From Bog-756 sp963696495 (GTDB taxonomy: Bacteria > Actinomycetota > Acidimicrobiia > Acidimicrobiales > RAAP-2): a DNA stretch of 64,000 nt. The stretch's first letter is position 1. Every line of letters begins with the position of its first letter. This document shows positions 41,358 to 50,245 of the stretch, one piece after another. The stretch lies in NCBI GenBank assembly GCA_963696495.1, contig CAVOKJ010000003.1, positions 62,001 through 126,000 of the forward strand, in the 5' to 3' direction. The position numbers and the translations under genes are program-made. The notes under the pieces are model-generated. The model saw only the letters and a program-made list of their open reading frames with translations, was not told the DNA's origin and did no database searches.

Positions 41358-42757
41358 CGGGCTGCACCCGCCGACGCCACGGCGGTGGCGTCGTCGACCG
41401 AGGCGGCGATCAGGTCCGGACCGTCGGCGCCGGTGACGACCATGTCGACGAACGAGCCCACCGCGGCCTCGAGCGGCACGGTGACGATCCCGTCGATCTC
41501 GGGTGCCTCGCGGTAGGTCCGTCCCTCCCCGGGTGCGTCCACCAGCACCTCCACCGTGGTGCCGATCAGCTGCTCGCGTCGTGAGGCCGTGATGGTGTCC
41601 TGCAACGCGGTGCACTCGTCGAGGCGCTCGGCCACCAACCCGGCGGGCACCTGGTCGGGCAGGTCGGTGGCGAAGGTCCCCCGCTCGTTGCTGAAGGGGA
41701 AGAAGCCGACCCAGTCGAGCTGGGCGTCGTCGATCCACTCGAGCAGTCGGTCGTGGTCGGCTTCGGTCTCCCCCGGATAGCCGATGATGAACGACGACCG
41801 GAAGGCGGCCGTCGGCTCGGATGCCCGTATCGATCGGATGCGCTCGAGGAACCGCTCGCCTTCGCCCCACCGGCGCATGCGCTTGAGGAGAGGGCGGGAG
41901 ACGTGCTGGAGGGACAGGTCGAAGTAGGGCACCCCGGTGGCGAGGATGGTGTCGACCAGGGCGTCGTCGAGCGTCGAGGGATAGAGGTAGAGGAGCCGGG
42001 TCCACTGCACCCGGGCCGAGACGGCGGCGACCAGGTCCACGATGGGGCGCCGGCCGCCCGATGCCGGGCCGTCGAGCAGGGGCTCGGTCCGTCCCGTCGA
42101 CCGGTCCAGGGCGAACGACGAGAGGTCCTGGGCGACCAGTACGACCTCGCGCAGTGCTCCGGACGACGCTCCCAGCTGGTCCACCTCGGCGAGGATCGAA
42201 CCGGTCGTCCGCGACCTCTGCTTGCCCCGGAACGAAGGGATGGCGCAGAAGCCGCAGTTCCGATCGCAACCCTCGGCCACCTTGACGTAGGACCACGGTG
42301 CCGTCGAGGGAGGTCGCGGGAGGTTCAACAGGTCGAAGGACGGCACCGACGCCGCCGCACGGGACCCGTCCGGCTTTCGTCCCAGCCGGATCGGCGTGCC
42401 GGCGACCGGGACCTCCTCGCCGTCCACGGCCGGCCCGGTGAGCGGGGCACCGAACGGCGCGACCAGGTCCACCTCGGGGAGGGCCTCGGCCAGTTCTTCC
42501 CCGTACCGCTCGGCCATGCACCCGGTGACCACCAGGCGGGCGTCGGGTCGTCGGAGATCGGCCAGGGCGAGCACCGCGTCGATCGACTCCTGCCGGGCGG
42601 CCTCGATGAACGCACAGGTGTTGACCACCACCAGGTCGGCCTGGCCGGGACTCTCTGCCGCCTCGAAACCGTCGGTGGTCAGGGTTCCGATCAATTTGTC
42701 CGAGTCGACCTGATTCTTCGGACAACCCAATGTCTCGATCCAGTACCGCTCGGCCAC
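41354..42757 (-). CDS. rimO: Ribosomal protein S12 methylthiotransferase RimO
   Basis: 467 aa. N-terminal UPF0004 domain (TLGCPKNQVDSD, VVNTCAFIEAARQESID, TGCMAERYGEEL) with its three Fe-S Cys, radical-SAM CDRNCGFCAIP, YPSTLDDALVDTIL, FIIGYPGETEADHDRLLEWI and a C-terminal TRAM region. Adds a methylthio group to an Asp of S12 using two [4Fe-4S] clusters and SAM. GTG start at 42757. Operon with pgsA and cinA. Confidence 0.96.
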   Translation of the reverse strand: MAERYWIETLGCPKNQVDSDKLIGTLTTDGFEAAESPGQADLVVVNTCAFIEAARQESIDAVLALADLRRPDARLVVTGCMAERYGEELAEALPEVDLVAPFGAPLTGPAVDGEEVPVAGTPIRLGRKPDGSRAAASVPSFDLLNLPRPPSTAPWSYVKVAEGCDRNCGFCAIPSFRGKQRSRTTGSILAEVDQLGASSGALREVVLVAQDLSSFALDRSTGRTEPLLDGPASGGRRPIVDLVAAVSARVQWTRLLYLYPSTLDDALVDTILATGVPYFDLSLQHVSRPLLKRMRRWGEGERFLERIRSIRASEPTAAFRSSFIIGYPGETEADHDRLLEWIDDAQLDWVGFFPFSNERGTFATDLPDQVPAGLVAERLDECTALQDTITASRREQLIGTTVEVLVDAPGEGRTYREAPEIDGIVTVPLEAAVGSFVDMVVTGADGPDLIAASVDDATAVASAGAAR

Positions 42758-42943
42758 CAGGACAATCTACCGGTGGGCGGGGGTGCGGCATGGCCGGGAG
42801 CCCGAAACAGCCGGCCCGACCGGATACGGACGACGGTCCGACCGGCGTCCCGGCCCACCCGTCGCAACGGCGGTGGCCGGCAGCCACGAGGTCCGCTCGA
42901 GGCCGGCTGGGCCGCGGACCCCGGGGCCAGCGACGCCGGTGAG

Positions 42944-43032
42944 CGGAGAGGGAGGGATTTGAACCCTCGGACCCAGTTACCCAGGTCAACTCATTAGCAG
43001 TGAGTCCGATTCGGCCGCTCTCGCACCTCTCC
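42944..43032 (-). tRNA. tRNA-Ser (anticodon GCU)
   Basis: The acceptor stem GGAGAGG (43032-43026) pairs with CCTCTCC (42951-42945), with G as discriminator base. The anticodon loop reads ACTGCTAAT, giving GCU for AGC/AGU serine codons. A long variable arm follows (class II) and the T-loop is GGTTCAAATCC. CCA is not encoded. The flanking 42758-42943 and 43033-43097 show no gene. Confidence 0.97.
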
Positions 43033-43097
43033 TCGCCGCTACAGCCTATAGCGCCAAGCGGGTGCGGTTCTCTGGGTCCCGCGGCCGGCGACCGAGG

Positions 43098-43715
43098 TCA
43101 GGGGAGGAGCGCCAACACCTGTGACAATTCACGCTGTTCCGCCTTGAGTCGGAGCACCTCCGCCGTGGTGCCCGTCTCATCGACTTCTCTCACGAAGTCG
43201 GGCAGGTCCTGCCGGTAGGCATCCACAACAGCTCCCTCAGGGTTTCGTTCAAGATAGAACGCATAGTGGATCAGTGCCCCGACCGTGCCCAGGGGTCCGT
43301 TGTCCGGTCCGACGATCGTTGGCATCAGGCGGCGGGTGTGGGCGTTTTCGAGCTGAAGATGGGCGGCTCCTCCGTAGGGATCAGCTCCGGCGTACTCGAC
43401 CCTTCCTACCGTCGCCATGACCGCCGCTCCCACGCACAGGAGACACGGTTCAAGGGTCGTGAGCACGGTCAGGTCCTCGTAGCGCCGAGTCGGTGGGAGC
43501 TGCGCCAGCGCGTTGAGCTCCGCATGAGCGAGGTGGCTGTCGGAGAGCTGGCCCTGCGCTGCGTCACGGACGTACCGACGTCCACGTCCCCGGGTCACGA
43601 CCTTTCCGCCGTTGTCGATCACCACGGACCCCACCGGAGTGGTCCCCGCCAGCATCGCCTCCCAAGCGAGCTCGAGCGCCGCGGCCCATGGTTCGGACAG
43701 CTCCACGGGTGCCAT
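43098..43715 (-). CDS. Cytidine/deoxycytidylate-type nucleoside deaminase
   Basis: 205 aa. Zinc site HAE (SHLAHAELNAL, about residue 68) and PCLLC (TLEPCLLCVGAAV, about 90), as in tRNA adenosine/guanine/cytosine deaminases. Sequence between and after (GADPYGGA, IVGPDNGPLGTVGALIHYAFYLERNP) is longer than in TadA, so it is probably a nucleoside deaminase of unknown substrate. ATG at 43715; ATG at 43733 is an alternative; neither has a good ribosome site. Confidence 0.85.
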   Translation of the reverse strand: MAPVELSEPWAAALELAWEAMLAGTTPVGSVVIDNGGKVVTRGRGRRYVRDAAQGQLSDSHLAHAELNALAQLPPTRRYEDLTVLTTLEPCLLCVGAAVMATVGRVEYAGADPYGGAAHLQLENAHTRRLMPTIVGPDNGPLGTVGALIHYAFYLERNPEGAVVDAYRQDLPDFVREVDETGTTAEVLRLKAEQRELSQVLALLP

Positions 43716-43984
43716 CCTCGCCCAATCGCCCATCCGGTGCCCGCGTCCCGTCCCCGAAGGCGCCCTCGCTGCCCTCGGAATACGGGAAGTCCGTCTGGCT
43801 GGCCGTGTCGAACTGGTGGCTACCCGACGCGACGACCCCACGGGCAGGATCATCGGCAGATCGCCCTCAGGGAGCACCCCCACCGCGGGAGGGGGGCCGG
43901 CCTTCCGCCGTGCGGGCTCAGCCGAGCCGATGGACGAGTCTTTGGACCCTAGCCACCGGCACCCTCCGGTCGGAAGATGGATCC

Positions 43985-45088
43985 ATGCTCGACAGTGCGC
44001 TCGATGTGTTCCGGGTTCGTCAGTACTTCAACGTCATCACGAGGACCCGGCAGTTGGTGGAGGGCATCCGGGAGGACGCCGGGCTGCTCGACGACATGCG
44101 GCGCGCCCTCGTTACGCTGCCCTTCGAGGAGAGTGCTCCCCCGGTCCTCGAGCCGTTCCCACCGTTACGGCACCTTCCCGTCGGCGATCTCGAAGGTCAC
44201 TCACTCGCTCTGCTGGCCACCGGGGGCAGCGGTGCCCTCGCCTCGGTGGTCGGTGCGGCCCGGGCGTTGGAGGAGGCGGGGATCCGGCCGTCGATGCTGT
44301 CGCTCTGCTCGGGGTCCGCGCTCTTCGGGTTTCCGATCGCCGCCGGCATCCCGGCCGATGAGGTGGCGGCCTTCACCCTCGGCATCAGGCCGGACGAGTA
44401 CGTGGACGTCGACTGGGGGCTGCTGGCCTCGACCCTCCCCCGGATGGGCAGAGGATTCGGAGGCGTCATCCGCGGCGCCCACATCGAGGTGCTCTACCGT
44501 CGGCTGGTGGGCGACATGACCCTCGAGGAGATGCCCATCCCCGCCTACGCCCCGATCTGGAACATCGAGGAGAACCGGCTCGACTTCATCGGCCCGCGGA
44601 CCCACCCTGACCTGCCCGTGGCGCGTGCGATCCACATGGCCGTCGCCCTGCCGCTGTTCATCGAGCCGGTGCGCCTGGGGGACGGCTACTGGTGTGACGG
44701 GGGGATCGTGGACATCTTCCCGGTGCGGCCCGTCCTCGACATCGAGGACCCACCGGACGTGGCGTTGGCGATCAACGGTTTCTATCCCCCCCGGTTCGTC
44801 GGAGAGGATGCCACCGGGTGGCAGGACCACCGACACAGCATCCTCGCCATCGCCAGCCAGGTGCGCACCTGTCAGCAGGCGGAGCTGGCCCGGGTGAACC
44901 TGGCCCGCCTCGAGAGCGAGGTCGAGGTGATGATGATCGAGCCGGTCCCCTACGCCAAGGTCCGCGGGTCCGGCTTCTACCGCCAGTTCCTCAACAACGA
45001 GGAGTGGCCACAGTTCATGCGCGCCGGTCGCCATGAAGCGCGCCGGGTGCTGGCCGCCCGGTCGGCCCGACTGCGGACATCTGCCTGA
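43985..45088 (+). CDS. Patatin-like phospholipase
   Basis: 367 aa. Oxyanion region ATGGSGALASVVGAARALEEAGI, nucleophile elbow LCSGSALFGF (a departure from the usual GxSxG) and catalytic Asp in YWCDGGIVDIFPVRP, with Ser-Asp dyad chemistry expected. An N-terminal region of about 70 residues is extra. Likely a lipid acyl hydrolase. The ATG at 43985 is used. The stop is immediately adjacent to the stop of the convergent VOC gene. Confidence 0.88.
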   Translation: MLDSALDVFRVRQYFNVITRTRQLVEGIREDAGLLDDMRRALVTLPFEESAPPVLEPFPPLRHLPVGDLEGHSLALLATGGSGALASVVGAARALEEAGIRPSMLSLCSGSALFGFPIAAGIPADEVAAFTLGIRPDEYVDVDWGLLASTLPRMGRGFGGVIRGAHIEVLYRRLVGDMTLEEMPIPAYAPIWNIEENRLDFIGPRTHPDLPVARAIHMAVALPLFIEPVRLGDGYWCDGGIVDIFPVRPVLDIEDPPDVALAINGFYPPRFVGEDATGWQDHRHSILAIASQVRTCQQAELARVNLARLESEVEVMMIEPVPYAKVRGSGFYRQFLNNEEWPQFMRAGRHEARRVLAARSARLRTSA

Positions 45089-45484
45089 TCAACGCGGTGC
45101 CAGCACCTCGTCGGGGTGACGGTAGGCCTTGATCTCGATCAGGTTCCCGCTCGGATCGGCGATCATCAGCTTCGCCTGCTCGGTCCGCTCCCCCTCGAAC
45201 GAGACGGTGGGTTCCTCGACGTAGGGCACGGCGCCGAGCCGGGCGACGACGGACTCCCATTCGTCCCAGGGCAATGTGGCGCCGAAGTGCCGGGTACGCG
45301 GCATCGGCGTGTCCACGGCGGCCGGATCGTTCTGGAGGGTCACCTGGGCACCGAACACCAGCGCGTCGACGAAGGAGTCGGTGTGCCGACCGATGCGGGC
45401 ACCGAGCCGCGCCGTGTAGAACTCGACGGCTTCTCCGAGGTCCCGGACCGGGACCGACAGGTGGAAGACGGGTCGTCCGGTCAT
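45089..45484 (-). CDS. VOC/glyoxalase-like protein
   Basis: 131 aa. Starts PVFHLSVPVRDLGEAVEFYTARLG and ends LMIADPSGNLIEIKAYRHPDEVL, with HFGA in the middle. A single vicinal-oxygen-chelate domain with plausible metal ligands His (RTRHFGATL) and Glu (LIEIKAY). Substrate unknown. The ATG overlaps the stop of a second VOC gene (ATGA at 45481), so the two may act as a pair. Confidence 0.9.
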   Translation of the reverse strand: MTGRPVFHLSVPVRDLGEAVEFYTARLGARIGRHTDSFVDALVFGAQVTLQNDPAAVDTPMPRTRHFGATLPWDEWESVVARLGAVPYVEEPTVSFEGERTEQAKLMIADPSGNLIEIKAYRHPDEVLAPR

Positions 45485-45894
45485 GCCGCTCCCGACGGGC
45501 CTGCCGGCGGTGCCGCTCCGAGGTCATGGGCGGTGGCGTGCCTGGGCTCGTACAGACCGATGGCACCGGCGCCGGGGACCCGCATCCGGACGAGTCTCCC
45601 GAAGCCCTGGTCTTCGACGGGGCCGACGAACTCGACACCCTTGGCCCCGAGCTCGGCGACCGTGCCGTCGATGTCGTCGCACATCAGATACAGCTCGTGC
45701 CTGCCTGACGCCGCTCCGGTTCCCCGCTCGGCCGACTCCCCTGCCGGGTGCACGCCGAGCTCGGCGGGCGGCAGCTTGAAGATCAGCCAGCCGGCGTGCG
45801 CATCGACGAACGGGAACCCGAGGATGTCCCGAAGGAAGGACCGCGCCGCCTCCGGATCCTCGGCATAGACGATGGCGTGGCTGCCCGTGATCAC
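45481..45894 (-). CDS. VOC/glyoxalase-like protein
   Basis: 137 aa. Starts GSHAIVYAEDPEAARSFLRDILGF and contains GWLIFKLPPAELGVHPA, LYLMCDDIDGTVAELGAKGVEF and the terminal GAIGLYEPRH. Single VOC domain, possibly heterodimeric with the product of the overlapping downstream gene. ATG at 45894. The last 14 residues are Ala/Gly/Pro-rich. Confidence 0.9.
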   Translation of the reverse strand: MITGSHAIVYAEDPEAARSFLRDILGFPFVDAHAGWLIFKLPPAELGVHPAGESAERGTGAASGRHELYLMCDDIDGTVAELGAKGVEFVGPVEDQGFGRLVRMRVPGAGAIGLYEPRHATAHDLGAAPPAGPSGAA

Positions 45895-46034
45895 GCGGAC
45901 AGTCTGCCACCGACCGGTTCCGGACGGCCCGGGCCGGTGGCCCCCGTCATCTGGCGCCGGTACGGCAGGTCCGGTGCCGCGGACCGCGCGCCGGACCGGG
46001 GCACACCCGTCCTCTGATCGGCAAGTATTGGGGC

Positions 46035-46721
46035 ATGGCCACCCCCGCCGGGTCCGAGGATCATCGGGTCACCAGCTGGAGCGACCCGGAGCAGGTGGAG
46101 GGATACCTGGCCCGCGTCGGGGGACTCGAGCCCCGGATCGCCGGGGAGCAGGCCCTGCTGTCCCTGCTGCCCACCGCTCCGGACTCCCTGCTCGACCTGG
46201 GATGCGGTGACGGCAGGCTGGCCGCCCGGGTCGTCGATGCGTGTCCCGGCATCCGATCGGTGGTCGCCGTCGATTCGTCGCCGGCGATGCTCGATCACGC
46301 CCGGGCGAGGTTCGACGGTGACCCAAGGGTCACCGTGCGCTCCTGGGATCTGGCCGACCCACTCGTCCCGCTGGGCGCGTTCGACGTCATCGTCTCGGGG
46401 TTCGCCATCCACCACCTGGATGATGGGCGCAAGCGGTCGCTGCTCGGGGAGGTTGCCCGGATGCTGAAGCCAGGTGGACTGTTCGCCAACCTCGAGGTCG
46501 TGGCATCCGCCACCCCCGAGCTGCACCGTGAGTTCCTGGCGCTGATCGGGCGACCCGATGACGACCCGGAGGACCGACTCACCGGGATCGAGCCCCAGCT
46601 CGGGTGGATGCGCAGCGCCGGGCTCACGCGTGTCGACTGCTTCTGGCGCTGGCGCGGGTTCGCGCTCCTGGCCGGTGCCGCGCCGGTCGGGGCAGGTCGA
46701 GGAGTGGCGGGCGGGGACTGA
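46035..46721 (+). CDS. SAM-dependent class I methyltransferase
   Basis: 228 aa. Motif I LLDLGCGDGRLAARVV (about residue 54), the acidic residue VVAVDSSPAML, motif II/III DVIVSGFAIHHLDDGRK and LKPGGLFANLEVVA. Methyltransferase-11/25 type; substrate unknown. ATG at 46035. The last 15 residues are Gly/Ala-rich and the DNA there is repetitive (GAGTGGCGGGCGGGGACTGACGAG-like duplication), so the C-terminus may be ill-defined. Confidence 0.9.
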   Translation: MATPAGSEDHRVTSWSDPEQVEGYLARVGGLEPRIAGEQALLSLLPTAPDSLLDLGCGDGRLAARVVDACPGIRSVVAVDSSPAMLDHARARFDGDPRVTVRSWDLADPLVPLGAFDVIVSGFAIHHLDDGRKRSLLGEVARMLKPGGLFANLEVVASATPELHREFLALIGRPDDDPEDRLTGIEPQLGWMRSAGLTRVDCFWRWRGFALLAGAAPVGAGRGVAGGD

Positions 46722-46795
46722 CGAGTGGTGGGCGGGGACCGAGTGCCGCGGTGCTGAATCCGGGGCCGTCGGCCGTCGACGGTGCGCGTCGTCCG

Positions 46796-48004
46796 CTAGG
46801 GCGAACCGTGCCGGAACACGGCGGTCCGTATCTCCTTGACGACGTCGTCCAAGTCGTCGGTGACGAGGCGGAGATCGTCACCGACATCGCTGTCGGGCCG
46901 GTGCCGGGCCCGGATGCCGGCGACGGTCAGGCCGCAGGCGAACAGCCGGCGGACGACGCGATCGAGGTCCACGGACATCCGGTGGGCCTGGTCCTCGAGC
47001 CGGGCGAGTCGCACCGACGGCGTCACCACGCACTCCTCCGTTGCCTCGGTGGTCACGATGACCGTTCCTGAACCGCGGCTCAGCGCCACGGGGCCGGACT
47101 CGACGTGCAGGCGCAGATGCGATCCGTCGGCGCGGACACCGATCCGGGTGGTCCCCGTGTCATCGCCCACCGGCGAGCCCGATGGAGTCACCCATCCGGG
47201 CAGCAGTCGTTCCACCGAGGCACCGACGAGGCCGTCCCGGCTGTAGCCGAACATCTCGCCGGCCCGGCGACTGGCGCTGAGGATCATCCCGTCGTCGCCG
47301 ACGACCAGAATGCCGGTCGGGGCCAGCTCGAGGACCACCTGGGCGAATCCGTCGCCCAGCCGCTCGTGCGGATGGGCGTAGCCGGCACCCACGGGCGGGC
47401 GACGGTCGACCCTGTCGACGGCCTCCGCATCCCGTGGCGACCCCGGGGTCGGAGCGGTGGACGGTGCTCCCCCTGTGCCCGGTGCCGTCGGACGGGGAGT
47501 CGCCAACGACAACGACAAGGTGACGGTGGCGCCGAGACAACGGCCGTCGTCGTCGAGCCGGGAGGAGACGAGGGTGTCGAACCAGCGGGACTGGTTCGAG
47601 CTGTGACAGGGCACTTCGACCAGCATCGGCGCGGGAAGGTCACCGGCCAGCGCCGCCCGGATGGCCGCGGCGACGTGGTCGGCGCTGCCATCGCCCTCCG
47701 AGGCCGCACAGACGTCCAGATAGGACAGCCCGACACCGGATCGTTCCGGTTCGCCGCCGTTTGCCGCACAGAAGGAGTCCCAGGCGCCGTTGACGGCGAC
47801 GATGACCCCGTCGCGGTCCAGCAGGGCGATCTCCACAGGGGTGTCCACGAACCGAGTCGGTGGCCCGTCGGCCGGCCGGACCGCCGGCCCGCCTCGTGCC
47901 GAAGGTGACGGCATCACGGCCGGTCCGCTGGTTCGGTGTGCCCGTCGCCCGGTGCGGCCACGGTGCCCACGTCCGGGGCTCCCCGGCTGCAGGCGGGGGT
48001 CCAT
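46796..48004 (-). CDS. PAS-domain protein with degenerate histidine-kinase dimerisation domain
   Basis: 402 aa. PAS 1 about residues 50-160 (VEIALLDRDGVIVAVNGAWDSFC) and PAS 2 about 225-325 (LAPTGILVVGDDGMILSASRRAGEMFGYSRDGLVG). The last 70 residues resemble the DosS-type dimerisation domain, but the H-box reads VDLDRVVRRLFACGL where the kinase at 15601 has RDLHDTVIQRLFAIGL; the phosphorylatable His is Asp. There is no ATPase domain. Hence a pseudo-kinase, perhaps a partner of true HisKA_3 kinases. ATG at 48004 with GGGAGG 7 bases upstream. Confidence 0.82.
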   Translation of the reverse strand: MDPRLQPGSPGRGHRGRTGRRAHRTSGPAVMPSPSARGGPAVRPADGPPTRFVDTPVEIALLDRDGVIVAVNGAWDSFCAANGGEPERSGVGLSYLDVCAASEGDGSADHVAAAIRAALAGDLPAPMLVEVPCHSSNQSRWFDTLVSSRLDDDGRCLGATVTLSLSLATPRPTAPGTGGAPSTAPTPGSPRDAEAVDRVDRRPPVGAGYAHPHERLGDGFAQVVLELAPTGILVVGDDGMILSASRRAGEMFGYSRDGLVGASVERLLPGWVTPSGSPVGDDTGTTRIGVRADGSHLRLHVESGPVALSRGSGTVIVTTEATEECVVTPSVRLARLEDQAHRMSVDLDRVVRRLFACGLTVAGIRARHRPDSDVGDDLRLVTDDLDDVVKEIRTAVFRHGSP

Positions 48005-48161
48005 CGGGCGCCTCCCGTCCCACCGTCCGCACGGCGATCTGACCGCTCCCGATTCAGTTGGGCCACCGCAGCCCGACGGTCCACCCGTCGCCGGCCCGCC
48101 CGCCTTCCGAATTTCGGCGGACCGACGCTGTCCGAGGCCGTCGCCGACAGGCGCCGAGGGA

Positions 48162-49151
48162 TCACCGTCCTGCTCGGATGGGAAGGAGTCCCTCGTCGCG
48201 AGCGTGGCGGAGGATCGCTTCCCGCGTGGTGCCGCCCACCTTGCGATAGATGCTCCTCAGCTGGCTCTTGACGGTGTTGACCGACACGAATTGCGAGTCG
48301 GCGATGGCCTGCCTGGAGCTCGTCCCGGCCAACGCCTCGAGGATGTTCTGCTCGCACCGGCTGAGCCGGACGAGCACCAGCCGGACGGGGTAGACAGGCG
48401 CCCGCTCGGCCAGCCTGGCCGCGTCCCGGGCATCGAGGGTCTCGCCGGCCAGCACCAGCAGCCGGACCCGGTCGGCGGTCGCCATGGCGGCGAACGGCCG
48501 AAGGATCCCGGTGCGACGGTGCAGGCCGACCGCCCGGATCACCAGCCGACGGGCAGCGCGGTCGTCACCGCCGCGGGAGGCGGCGACCGCGTCCAGGAGG
48601 AGCAGCTCGAGGTTGTCGCCGCTCGACGGCCCATGGACCCCGGTGTCATCGTCCACGAGCGCTCGATCGTCCGCCCACGCCCGATCGTCTGCCCACACGG
48701 CGTCGCCACCGCTCAGGGCGCGGAGCCTCGCTGCCGGCACCAGCGCCAACGGTCCCCACCGGGCCCTGACGACCCTGTCCGCCTGCCCCCCGCAGCCGCA
48801 CGCCAGGAGCAGGTCCGCCCGAGCACGCATCAGCAGGTCCGGCGACGCCCCGGTCCGGCACAGCCCTCCGCCGTGGGCCGCCTCCACCCGATCGAGTTGA
48901 TCCAACGCGTCGGGGGCACCCCCGGTGTGCAAGGCATATTCGGCACCGAGGAACGCGATGGATGGCCAGAGGTCGAAGGGGGCGCAACCGTCGCCGAGCT
49001 GATCGAGTTCGGCCCGTACCGCGGCGTCGTCGAGACGGTCGAGGGCCCAGAACCCCGCGGCGAGGCGTTCCCTGATGCCGGGACCCTCGCCGAACGTCGG
49101 ACTGACTAGTGGCACCGGCCCCACCTTCCATTCCTGGACATTGGTCCGCAT
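48162..49151 (-). CDS. LuxR-type transcription regulator with helical-repeat domain
   Basis: 329 aa from ATG 49151; the frame extends further upstream without homology. Residues about 20-240 are helical, TPR-like, as in the C-terminal part of MalT/LuxR regulators. The C-terminal LuxR helix-turn-helix is about 260-325 (LSRCEQNILEALAGTSSRQAIA, VSVNTVKSQLRSIYRKVGGTTREAI). There is no ATPase domain. A WADDRAWADDRALVDDD repeat interrupts the middle. Divergent from the atypical response regulator at 49417. Regulon unknown. Confidence 0.8.
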   Translation of the reverse strand: MRTNVQEWKVGPVPLVSPTFGEGPGIRERLAAGFWALDRLDDAAVRAELDQLGDGCAPFDLWPSIAFLGAEYALHTGGAPDALDQLDRVEAAHGGGLCRTGASPDLLMRARADLLLACGCGGQADRVVRARWGPLALVPAARLRALSGGDAVWADDRAWADDRALVDDDTGVHGPSSGDNLELLLLDAVAASRGGDDRAARRLVIRAVGLHRRTGILRPFAAMATADRVRLLVLAGETLDARDAARLAERAPVYPVRLVLVRLSRCEQNILEALAGTSSRQAIADSQFVSVNTVKSQLRSIYRKVGGTTREAILRHARDEGLLPIRAGR

Positions 49152-49416
49152 CCTCCGTCCGCCCACCGGTCCCGGCGGGCCGCGGGCGGCCTCGACCGTC
49201 CATCCATTCGAATATCGCCCGATCGCCCGCCCCGGTAGAGGGAGCAGGCCATAAATCCTTTGGGGGGTAAGTCCTTTTCGTGCCTGGGCCGAGTCGGCGG
49301 GACGAAATCCATCGACCAAATCGGCGGTGATGGGCGTAGGGTCACAACAAGGGGTGACTGCAATCAGCGTGTCAATGTCTGTCGGTGCGAACCGTGCGCC
49401 GGCGGAAGGGTTCCCA

Positions 49417-50130
49417 ATGGTGGTCCGTACAGAAGGATCGACGTCAGTGGTGGTGGCGACCGACAGTCCCCTGATCGGGGACGGGATCACTTCGCTGCTG
49501 GCCGACGTCGACAGGGTCGACGTGGTCGGGACGACGTCGGACTATCTGGATCTGGTCGGCATGGTCGATCAGGCGAGTCCCCAGGCGGTGATCATCAGCA
49601 TCCGCGCTCCGCACCGCACCGCCCTGGCCACCATTGCCGTCGCCCGCCAGCTCCGGCGGGACTTCCCGAACCTCGGGATCCTCATCATCTCCGATCACGA
49701 CGACGGCGACGCACTCGAGGCGATCAGAGGGGGTGCGTCACGGGTCGCCTACCTCTTGGATCAGCGGCTGCTCGACCTCGAGACCGTCCTCGATGCCCTC
49801 CATGACGTCTGCTCCGGTCACTCGGCACTGGACTCGACGGTTGTCGACTCCCTGGTCAGTCACTACGAGGGGATCCCCGTCGGCAGACTCACCAGTCGGG
49901 AGCCCGAGGTGCTGGAGCAGATGGCCAGAGGCCTCTCCAATCGGGCGATCGCCGGCGAACTGAACATCTCGGTGAAGGCGATCGAGAAGGACATCACGGC
50001 CATCTTCCGAAAGCTGGACCTGGTCGACCGGAGCCATGTCGACCGACGGGTGACCGCCGCCCTCTGGTTCCTCCGGGGCCAGCCGGACCCGTTCGGCTCG
50101 GGTTTCCCGAGCGAACAGCAGTTGATGTGA
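49417..50130 (+). CDS. Atypical NarL/LuxR response regulator with pseudo-receiver
   Basis: 237 aa. The receiver-like domain (about 8-125) lacks the phosphoacceptor: QAVIISIRAP has Ser/Ile where Asp is expected, and the acidic pair is reduced to VATDSPL. The LuxR helix-turn-helix (LTSREPEVLEQMARGLSNRAIAGEL, ISVKAIEKDITAIFRKLDL) is intact. ATG at 49417 with GGAAGGG 6 bases upstream. Close paralog of the protein at 55068-55853. Presumably phosphorylation-independent. Confidence 0.88.
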   Translation: MVVRTEGSTSVVVATDSPLIGDGITSLLADVDRVDVVGTTSDYLDLVGMVDQASPQAVIISIRAPHRTALATIAVARQLRRDFPNLGILIISDHDDGDALEAIRGGASRVAYLLDQRLLDLETVLDALHDVCSGHSALDSTVVDSLVSHYEGIPVGRLTSREPEVLEQMARGLSNRAIAGELNISVKAIEKDITAIFRKLDLVDRSHVDRRVTAALWFLRGQPDPFGSGFPSEQQLM

Positions 50131-50245
50131 CCCCCGCGTCGAGGAGTACCTCGCCGGGAACCCGGGGGCGGGCCTCCCGCTGAGTCCACCGGCGGACCGG
50201 CGGCTGGTTCATCCGGCGCGGCCGACCCGGACCGGCGGCAGGTCG

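Noticed and set aside
43936..43949. GAGTC-tttg-GACCC centred 42.5 bases before the patatin ATG as a DosR box
   Set aside because: Three mismatches in the half-sites and no other island member nearby; the spacing is probably coincidence.
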